Assembly: GCA_026386805.1 (NCBI GenBank)
Contig: JAPLMX010000097.1
Coordinates: 1 to 56,872, forward strand
Direction of reading: 5' to 3'
From: Phycisphaerae bacterium
GTDB lineage: Bacteria > Planctomycetota > Phycisphaerae > Sedimentisphaerales > Anaerobacaceae
DNA: 56,872 nt
Shown piece by piece: positions 35,841 through 41,946 of the stretch. A program made the position numbers and the translations under genes. The notes beneath the pieces were generated by a model, which saw nothing but the letters and a program-made list of their open reading frames with translations, made no database searches and was not told the DNA's origin. Positions within the stretch are counted from its first letter, which is position 1; each line of letters starts with the position of its first letter.

Positions 35841-36713
35841 ATGTTCACAGGGGCCATGGTGGCACTGGTCACGCCGTTTCACGGCGGCGAGGTCGATTTC
35901 GAGACGCTGAACGAGCTGGTCGATTTTCAGTTGGACAACGGCATCGATGCCATCGTCCCGGTCGGAACGACCGGCGAATGCCCCACCCTCAGCTACGACG
36001 AGCACAAGCAGGTCATCGAGGCCGTCGTCAAGCGGGTCGGCGGCGCCACGCGCGTGATCGCCGGCGCTGGGTCCAACAGCACCGCCGAAGCCATCGAGCT
36101 GACCACCTTCGCCAAGAAGGTCGGCGCCGATGCCACGCTCCAGGTCTGCCCCTACTACAACAAGCCCACCCAGGAAGGCTTCTACCAGCACTTCAAGGCG
36201 ATTGCCGAAGAGGTCGATCTGCCGATCGTGCTGTACAACATCCCCGGCCGCTGCGGCGCGGGCCTGACGCCCGAGACCGTTGCCCGGCTCGCCGAGATCG
36301 ACAACATCGTCGCGATCAAGGAAGCCACGGGCAGTCTCGACCAGGCCAGCGAGATCGCCATGCGCTGCGACATCACGATCCTCTCCGGCGACGACTCGCT
36401 CACCCTGCCCTTGGCCTCCGTCGGCGGCAAGGGCGTCATCAGCGTCGTGGCCAACATCGTCCCGGCCGACGTCAAGGCCATGACGGACATCATTCTCGAA
36501 GGGGACCTCGGCTCCGCCCGCCAATGGCACCGCAAGCTCTTCGCCCTGAGCAAGAACATGCTGACGCTGGCGACCAATCCCATCCCGATCAAGGCGGCGA
36601 TGGCGATGCTGGAGATGTGCTCCGAGGAACTGCGTCTGCCCATGACCCCGCTGGAAGACAACAAGAAGGACTCCCTGCGTAAGACGCTGAAGGACTACGG
36701 CCTGCTGAACTGA
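35841..36713 (+). CDS. dapA: 4-hydroxy-tetrahydrodipicolinate synthase
   Basis: 290 aa. First enzyme of the lysine/diaminopimelate branch: aldol condensation of pyruvate with aspartate semialdehyde. The Schiff-base lysine is Lys160 (VAIKEATG). The assisting tyrosine is Tyr132 (VLYNIPGRCG). The pyruvate-binding 'GTTGECPTL' and 'QVCPYYNKPTQEGFYQHF' (two motifs) are present. A GAAGGAGAT ribosome site precedes ATG 35841. It produces meso-diaminopimelate precursors for peptidoglycan as well as lysine. Confidence 0.97.
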   Translation: MFTGAMVALVTPFHGGEVDFETLNELVDFQLDNGIDAIVPVGTTGECPTLSYDEHKQVIEAVVKRVGGATRVIAGAGSNSTAEAIELTTFAKKVGADATLQVCPYYNKPTQEGFYQHFKAIAEEVDLPIVLYNIPGRCGAGLTPETVARLAEIDNIVAIKEATGSLDQASEIAMRCDITILSGDDSLTLPLASVGGKGVISVVANIVPADVKAMTDIILEGDLGSARQWHRKLFALSKNMLTLATNPIPIKAAMAMLEMCSEELRLPMTPLEDNKKDSLRKTLKDYGLLN

Positions 36714-36781
36714 TCGAAAGCCGTCTGCCCCAGAGCCCTTTGCCTTCATCGCCTCGTTGGGCACAACCGGCGGCGAATACC

Positions 36782-36811
36782 TTGCAGGATGAGCACGCCG
36801 GGCGGTATAAT
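36782..36811 (+). promoter_or_regulatory. Promoter of the RelE-type TA pair, leaderless geometry
   Basis: TTGCAG (36782-36787), 18-nt spacer, perfect TATAAT (36806-36811), then ACGGTC and the ATG at 36818. No ribosome site precedes the ATG. Confidence 0.7.
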
Positions 36812-36817
36812 ACGGTC

Positions 36818-37018
36818 ATGGGTACCGTGAAAGAAATCGTAGAGGCGATTCGAGGACTTCCGCCCTCTGAACTGGAGGCTCTGCGGGCTTGGTTTGCGGA
36901 GTTTGACGCCGAGTTGTGGGATCACGAGATGGAAGCCGATGTTGCGGCGGGACGATTGGACCACCTTGCCGAAGAGGCCCTGCGCGACCTGCGCGAGGGT
37001 AGGTGTACCGATCTGTGA
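36818..37018 (+). CDS. Small antitoxin-like protein
   Basis: 66 aa. It starts MGTVKEIVEAIRGLPPSELE, with a helix-rich acidic middle ('WFAEFDAELWDHEMEADVAA') and a C-terminal 'LDHLAEEALRDLREGRCTDL'. Proteins of this shape commonly sit immediately before RelE/ParE-type toxins and act as the antitoxin. I chose the ATG at 36818 because it lies just after a perfect -10 element; the longer frame from 36740 would begin inside the promoter. It overlaps the toxin start by 4 nt (GTGA). Confidence 0.75.
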   Translation: MGTVKEIVEAIRGLPPSELEALRAWFAEFDAELWDHEMEADVAAGRLDHLAEEALRDLREGRCTDL

Positions 37019-37272
37019 GACACCAAGCCACACCCAACTTCTGGCGGCATTTCGACCGGCTGCCCGCCAACGTTCAAGAGTTGGCCCGCGCAGCGTTTGT
37101 GCTGATGGAGCAGGATCCCAAGCATCCTTCCGTGCACCTCAAGAAAGTCGGGCGTTTCTGGTCGGCCAGAGTGGGTCTTCATCATCGCGCACTCGCCATC
37201 GAGCAGAACGAGAACCTCGCTTGGTTCTGGATCGGCACGCATGCCGAGTACAGCTCCCTCATCAGAAGATGA
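37015..37272 (+). CDS. RelE/ParE-family toxin-like protein
   Basis: 85 aa from GTG 37015. It has the RelE-type small beta-sheet pattern: 'FWRHFDRLPANVQELARAAF', 'KHPSVHLKKVGRFWSARVGL', 'HRALAIEQNENLAWFWIGTH'. RelE toxins cut mRNA in the ribosome; ParE members poison gyrase. The sequence alone does not separate them with certainty. The overlap with the upstream antitoxin (GTGA) supports coupled translation. GTG 37003 in the same frame is an alternative start. Confidence 0.8.
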   Translation: MRHQATPNFWRHFDRLPANVQELARAAFVLMEQDPKHPSVHLKKVGRFWSARVGLHHRALAIEQNENLAWFWIGTHAEYSSLIRR

Positions 37273-37339
37273 GAGCCACCTGATTAGGGGAGGAAGACCA
37301 ACCGTTGTCTGTCTTCGTCCCAAGCAACCCTGAGTCACC

Positions 37340-39154
37340 TCAAACTTGCCGCAATGGAACGTTTTGCTCAAGGGCAATCAACGTGATCCTGCCCTCCGGA
37401 TCGACGTCCACCTGTCCCCGGAGGCTCTTGGCGGAGACGAATTTGTACGTGTCGAGGGCGTCCCGCCCTCGCCTCGCGGGCAGGATGCCCATGACACTCC
37501 CGCGGACTCCACGCAAAAGAACACGGCTGTTATCCACTTCCAAGTGGAGCGGCAATTCGGGATTTCTGTGCCGCAGCACATTGGCCATTAAGAATGCCTT
37601 CTCCAGGCCGTCCCCGGTGCCGTAATTGGCCAGCTCATCAGGCTGGGCCAGGCGATTCCGATCGTAGATGGAGGCGTCGTTCATGCGGCTCAGCCATTCG
37701 TAGACTTCCTCGACGGACATGGATTTCGTCTTCTCGAGCGAGACGGGACTTCGCTCGATGGCCCCCTTCACGAACGGCCGCCAATCGCAGCTTTCCATGT
37801 CCCGGTAGGCGTAGAACGCCAAGTCCGCTACGGCGTTGTGCGGACGAATCTGCCGCAGATACTCGACGATCTCGTCCCGGCTCTGCTCGACCGAAATCCG
37901 AATCACGCCGACCTCCGCGAAATCTTTGTCGCTGTCGGGCAACTGGGGGTCGATGTGGACAAACTTCGTCAAGTCCTCGATGAACTTGTCCGCCTCGGGT
38001 ATCGTCCCTTCCAAGAACTTGTGCAGAGTCTCGCGGCCGTGCGCCTCTCGAACATCCACCTTCTGCCGAGTCAGCAGCGTCAGCAGCTCGCAGAGACGGT
38101 CGCACCGGATGCGTCCCGGCAGCTCATAGCGCACGAAATCCTCGTCCGACACCTCCGCCAGCAGCTTGGCGTGGGTCGTATCGCCGATTTTGAACGGGCT
38201 GCCATGCTCATAGTGATAAAGCAGCTCGGCCGGTATGAACTGCGGCTGGCCGTGACAATCCCGGCAGATTTGAAAATACTTCTGGTACCGGGACGCCTCG
38301 CGGAGAAAGCTGGCAAAAACGGTGAGCGTCAGTTCGGTCGAAAGATACTCAGCCAGCCGGCCCCGAAGGTGTTCGTAGGCCCTCGGATCAATGGTCGCGT
38401 CCTTGTACAGACAGTGGACGTAGCCGCTGTTGTGGGCGACGACCGTGACACGCTCGTGGCGGAGGGCCCGTTGGGCCTTATCGGAGATCTCGGTGCCGTT
38501 GAACCACATCGACTTCGTGACCAGCCGGCGGTTGTTGGTCAGGATACCGTCCTGGAGGTCGAGGAAATTCTGCGAGTGCAGCGGGGTCAGGATCATGTAG
38601 ATATCTTCGAGCGGGACCCCGGCCACGATGAACGCCGCCGCGGCGTAGAGGGCTGCCAGCGACACGCATTCCCCCGCCGCCCGGCCGTAGCCGGGCTTGA
38701 GCCGGAAGGCGTCCATCGCCTCGATGGTCTCCGTCTTCCAATACGGAATGATGTCGCTGGTGTACTTGTCCAAGCCGAAGTGCTTGCGGATATCGACGTC
38801 GAAGTAGTATTTGTCGCCCTCGTAGCCGAACAGGGCATTGCTCTCGGCGATCTGCTGTGGGGACATGTACCGCGCAAACCGCTTAAGCTCCGTGTTCCGG
38901 TCGGTCAGCCCCCACGTTTCGAGGTCGAGGTTGAAGTCGAACTCGTCCATGATGAACTGCCGCAGCCGCATCAGCCGCCGGTAAGTGCCCTTGCCGTCGA
39001 GCTTACGGAACGACTCCAGCTCGCGCCACTTCCAGAGGATCGGGCTCATGATGTTCGCCAGCACCAGGCTGTACATCAACTCCGGAAAGACGAAGATTTC
39101 CATATCGGACAAGGTATACGCCGACGAGTACTTCTCGATGTCCTTTATGTCCAC
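37340..39154 (-). CDS. Uncharacterised protein with transglutaminase-like triad
   Basis: 604 aa, no signal peptide. The middle has a transglutaminase/cysteine-protease-like arrangement: Cys163 in GECVSLAALYAAAAF, then His193 and Asp199 in LTPLHSQNFLDLQDG. A CRDCHG segment follows later. I do not recognise a named family or a substrate. Near the C-terminus residues 555-569 (MGILPARRGRDALDT) are the translation of a GC palindrome found elsewhere in the window, inserted without breaking the frame. Start GTG 39154 follows GAGGAGCC. Neighbours give no clear functional clue. Confidence 0.7.
   Translation of the reverse strand: MDIKDIEKYSSAYTLSDMEIFVFPELMYSLVLANIMSPILWKWRELESFRKLDGKGTYRRLMRLRQFIMDEFDFNLDLETWGLTDRNTELKRFARYMSPQQIAESNALFGYEGDKYYFDVDIRKHFGLDKYTSDIIPYWKTETIEAMDAFRLKPGYGRAAGECVSLAALYAAAAFIVAGVPLEDIYMILTPLHSQNFLDLQDGILTNNRRLVTKSMWFNGTEISDKAQRALRHERVTVVAHNSGYVHCLYKDATIDPRAYEHLRGRLAEYLSTELTLTVFASFLREASRYQKYFQICRDCHGQPQFIPAELLYHYEHGSPFKIGDTTHAKLLAEVSDEDFVRYELPGRIRCDRLCELLTLLTRQKVDVREAHGRETLHKFLEGTIPEADKFIEDLTKFVHIDPQLPDSDKDFAEVGVIRISVEQSRDEIVEYLRQIRPHNAVADLAFYAYRDMESCDWRPFVKGAIERSPVSLEKTKSMSVEEVYEWLSRMNDASIYDRNRLAQPDELANYGTGDGLEKAFLMANVLRHRNPELPLHLEVDNSRVLLRGVRGSVMGILPARRGRDALDTYKFVSAKSLRGQVDVDPEGRITLIALEQNVPLRQV
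37448..37492. repeat. GC palindrome inserted in frame within a coding sequence
   Basis: 45 nt containing GAGGGCGTCCCGCCCTC, the complement of the core at 15101-15117, plus CGCGGGCAGGATGCCC. On the coding strand it adds 15 residues with no stop codon. Confidence 0.75.
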
Positions 39155-39273
39155 TTTTTCGGGCTCCTCTCAAGAATCCATAGAGAAACAGGCGCGAGCG
39201 GCGTACATCGCACACCCCACCAGCCTCCAATCTCCTGCCAGTGGACATACGCACAGTCCATAGACGGAGTTTA

Positions 39274-39780
39274 TCACATCTGCGAGATCGAGGATGGCCC
39301 TTGTCGTGCACGGCGATCACGGATGGCTTTCAATTGCAGGACCGACTCCCGGTCGCGAGGACGCCCCATCGCTTCTTTGGATCGAATCAGGGCATCCAAG
39401 CTCAGAATACGGCAAATGCCGCCAGGCAGACTGACCTCAACGCTTTGCTCCTTTACCCGTTCGAAGTCCCCCACGCCCTGGATCATTCCCAGGCAATCCA
39501 ATTGGCCAAAATCGGTGTCCAGATAGAGGTTCTTCAGGTCCTGACAGGTTTCAGGCGTGAGCCGCAGCGGCAGGCGTCGTGGCGTCATACGATGAACGGG
39601 GTGCAGCTCCGCCACAGCCTCTTGGAGACCCAGCAGATTGTCCGTGGAGAATCGCATGCAGATATCGACATCCACTGTAAGTAAGGTGCTGCCGTGGGCC
39701 GTTGCGGCAAAACCGCCGACAAGCACAAACTCCACCTGATGCTCAATCAGGCGTGCCAGAAGATTCTCGAAATCCGCCAT
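39274..39780 (-). CDS. Nucleotidyltransferase-fold protein
   Basis: 168 aa. The N-terminal motif GGFAATAHGS (22-31) with DVD at 37-39 is the glycine-rich loop and metal-binding aspartate pair of the minimal nucleotidyltransferase superfamily. A later 'LSLDALIRSKEAMGRPRDRE' matches DUF6036/AbiEii-like members. Such proteins often form toxin or modification modules. It starts ATG 39780, inside the last 38 nt of the small ORF at 39743-39967, so the two are probably co-transcribed and coupled. Confidence 0.8.
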   Translation of the reverse strand: MADFENLLARLIEHQVEFVLVGGFAATAHGSTLLTVDVDICMRFSTDNLLGLQEAVAELHPVHRMTPRRLPLRLTPETCQDLKNLYLDTDFGQLDCLGMIQGVGDFERVKEQSVEVSLPGGICRILSLDALIRSKEAMGRPRDRESVLQLKAIRDRRARQGPSSISQM

Positions 39781-39967
39781 ACGGATCTGCCATCGCCCGC
39801 TGGAGGGCAATCGCCATTGTCATCGCCCGGTCATGATTCCGGATGCGCTCCAAGACAGTCTTGTTTAGATTCGCCAGCAAGCCCGACATGTCGATGCCGT
39901 ACTGCTGGGCCTCGTCCCAGGCACTCCGAGACGCCGAGGTGTCAAGATGTTCCTGCGCCTGTTGCAT
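39743..39967 (-). CDS. Small partner protein of the nucleotidyltransferase
   Basis: 74 aa, hydrophilic and helical ('SRSAWDEAQQYGIDMSGLLA', 'NLNKTVLERIRNHDRAMTMA'). No family recognised. Its 38-nt overlap with the downstream nucleotidyltransferase suggests a two-gene module in which it may be the antitoxin or specificity partner. The promoter ends 6 nt before its ATG, without a ribosome site. Confidence 0.65.
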   Translation of the reverse strand: MQQAQEHLDTSASRSAWDEAQQYGIDMSGLLANLNKTVLERIRNHDRAMTMAIALQRAMADPYGGFRESSGTPD

Positions 39968-39973
39968 AGCACC

Positions 39974-40001
39974 AGTCTACCATGCCATCACGTGGATTCA
40001 A
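39974..40001 (-). promoter_or_regulatory. Promoter of the nucleotidyltransferase module, leaderless geometry
   Basis: Minus strand TTGAAT (39996-40001), 16-nt spacer, TAGACT (39974-39979), then GGTGCT and ATG 39967. Confidence 0.6.
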
Positions 40002-40011
40002 GATGACCTGC

Positions 40012-40305
40012 TCACTTTGCGCAGATGTAACGCAACTCGCACGACCTGCAGGCAGGACAAGGTTGGCCGTGGCAGTCCTCCAAAATCCCGATGCGCGAGA
40101 GGGCGAAGTCGTATTTCACCGGAGCGCCCGGCACGATCTGGGCAAAAGCCCTGGTGACCTTCAGGGCGGTGGATAGGGAGATCGTCTTATCATTGTGGAA
40201 ACCCAGTATCCGGCAGAGCCGGCCCATGTGTACGTCCATCGGCACAACCAGCTTGGCCTTGGCGATGCCACCCACACTATCTCCAGTCTTACATCTCTTG
40301 GACAC
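40012..40305 (-). pseudogene. C-terminal remnant of a DUF2400/TIGR02757-family protein
   Basis: The frame gives 'KLVVPMDVHMGRLCRILGFH', 'TALKVTRAFAQIVPGAPVKY' and 'DFALSRIGILEDCHGQPCPA', ending with a cysteine cluster. These match the C-terminal third of the roughly 250-residue DUF2400 family (function unknown). The N-terminal two thirds are absent: the frame runs into the 3' end of the ABC ATPase gene, overlapping it by 17 nt. It is probably truncated by a rearrangement whose breakpoint lies near 40290. Confidence 0.7.
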
Positions 40306-41089
40306 TGGCCACGTACCGCCCGTTGCTCTTGAACACCTCGACGCGGCAGTCCAAGAGCCGGCTCAGCCTCTCCGAGGTCAGCATCGCATCGGGCGAACCA
40401 TCGCCGAACACGCCGCCGTGCTTAAGCAGGACAACCTGATCCACCGAACGCGGTAGCTCATCAAGGTGGTGAGAAATCAGCACTACGGTCGGATGTCGGG
40501 GTCGGTTCAAGAGCCGGTCGAGCGCCCCGACGCACACGGCTCGGGCGCCCATGTCCAGCCCCGCCGTCGGCTCATCCAGCAGCAACAGCCGCGGCTTGCC
40601 TATCATGGCGCGGGCCAGCAGCGCTTTCATCTGCTCTCCGGTGGACAGTTGAGAGAGTGCATCATCCTCCAGGCCGTCAAGCCCGAACAACCTGACTTCG
40701 TTCTCGACGCGCCTCCACGACTCCGAGCTGATCTCTTCGTGGAGAGGCATGCGAATCGTCCCGGACAGGCCGGTAGCCACGACATCGCGAACGCTCATGC
40801 GCTCGTCGAATGCCGGACTTCGCGAAGGCTCGATCATGCCAATCGTCCGGCGGACGAGGGTAAGCTCGACCTCGCCGTACCTCTGGCCGCCGATGCAGAC
40901 TGTGCCACTCGTCGGCCATACATAGCCGCTCAAAACCGCCAGCAACGTCGATTTGCCGGAGCCGTTCGGGCCCAGGATCGCGCAGCCGCCTCCCGGCGCA
41001 ACCCGCAACGAGACGTTGGCGAGAATCGGATGCCCCCATCGGACGACACTGACGTTTTCAAGGTGTATGGCGGGTGCGTTCAAAAACAC
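40289..41089 (-). CDS. ABC transporter ATP-binding protein
   Basis: 266 aa single nucleotide-binding domain. Walker A GPNGSGKST (40-48), Q-loop region 'IGMIEPSRSP', signature LSTGEQ, Walker B 'RLLLLDEPTAGLD', and switch His in 'VVLISHHLDELP'. The shape resembles ModF-like or iron-complex importer ATPases. No permease or binding protein gene is adjacent, so the substrate cannot be named. Start GTG 41089 has no strong ribosome site, and a later start is possible. Confidence 0.85.
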   Translation of the reverse strand: MFLNAPAIHLENVSVVRWGHPILANVSLRVAPGGGCAILGPNGSGKSTLLAVLSGYVWPTSGTVCIGGQRYGEVELTLVRRTIGMIEPSRSPAFDERMSVRDVVATGLSGTIRMPLHEEISSESWRRVENEVRLFGLDGLEDDALSQLSTGEQMKALLARAMIGKPRLLLLDEPTAGLDMGARAVCVGALDRLLNRPRHPTVVLISHHLDELPRSVDQVVLLKHGGVFGDGSPDAMLTSERLSRLLDCRVEVFKSNGRYVASVQEM

Positions 41090-41389
41090 GGCGAAAAAGA
41101 ACTCAGCAATCGTGGTTCACAGTCCAAGCGGGCCATTATCGCCGTGCAAAGTCAAATGTCAATAGCGCGACACCCCGGCAGCCGGTCGATGTGCGACGGC
41201 ATCTTGTGGTGAAACGATCCGCACTTGTCATGCTGAACGAAGTGAAGCATCTGGGCAACGAATGAAACCAACACCTGTTGTCATGTTCGGCCCGGAGATC
41301 CTTCGCTACGCTCAGGATGACAAGACGAGAGCCCAACGTGCAGACCGAGTCAGGGTACCGACACCACGAGGGGTAGTCACGCTTGACCG
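41090..41389. other. Gap containing a palindromic repeat
   Basis: No gene seen. The central part is the second copy of the TGTCATGCTGAACGAAG repeat (41226-41322). Confidence 0.5.
41226..41322. repeat. Palindromic dispersed repeat, copy 2
   Basis: TGTCATGCTGAACGAAG at the left end and CTTCGCTACGCTCAGGATGA(CA) at the right end. It aligns over its whole length with 8189-8283 in the same orientation. Confidence 0.75.
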
Positions 41390-41881
41390 TCAGCGACCGG
41401 CATCCTGCTGCAACGACTGCGCGAGGATTCTCACGTGCTTTCTCTCCTCCTGGAGGATGGCCTTGATCGCCTCGACGTTGTCTGGCCCGAGTGCGAATTC
41501 CGTCAGGGCCGTGTAGTAGCCAATCGCGTGTTGTTCCTTCTTGATGGCAAGCCTGAGCACGTCCGCCCTGGTCTCGTGGCCGGTCAGCTCTTTTGCCGGC
41601 TCGCTGTGCTCGTCGAGAACCGCCGGCGGCACATCAAGCCGGGCCACATCCACGCGGTCGAGGTCAAAATGCCCCAGTTCCCACGCTTGTTCCGAGAAGT
41701 AGTCTTTCATGTCGGCGAAGACCTGAACGTGGCGCTTCTCCCATTGCGCCAGCTCGGCAAACAGCTTGCTGATCTTTGCGTCATCGTACATCCCGGCGGC
41801 TTCGCGGTAGAACCGGGCCGCCTCGCGCTCCATCTTCTCGGCGATCTCCAGGACTTCAAAAGCATTCAGTTCACGAGTCAT
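41390..41881 (-). CDS. Ferritin-like (rubrerythrin-type) di-iron protein
   Basis: 163 aa, four-helix type. Candidate iron ligands come from helix pairs: 'EMEREAARFYREAA'-like first helix (EKMEREAARF), ExxH in 'WEKRHVQVF', 'IKKEQHAIGYYTAL' and 'EERKHVRIL'. It lacks the C-terminal rubredoxin domain of full rubrerythrin. Members handle peroxide or iron in anaerobes and microaerophiles. I start at ATG 41881; a much longer frame upstream overlaps comEC and lacks family similarity. It is divergent from comEC. Confidence 0.82.
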   Translation of the reverse strand: MTRELNAFEVLEIAEKMEREAARFYREAAGMYDDAKISKLFAELAQWEKRHVQVFADMKDYFSEQAWELGHFDLDRVDVARLDVPPAVLDEHSEPAKELTGHETRADVLRLAIKKEQHAIGYYTALTEFALGPDNVEAIKAILQEERKHVRILAQSLQQDAGR

Positions 41882-41946
41882 CACTCCTATATACTCAGCC
41901 ACAGCCCGTCGGTTCGGATTTGCCCTTCGCCTTGGGCCTGAGTAGA

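Noticed and set aside
37838-39526. 562-codon plus-strand frame opposite the transglutaminase-like gene
   Set aside because: No ribosome site at its start, no motifs, and composition typical of an antisense frame.
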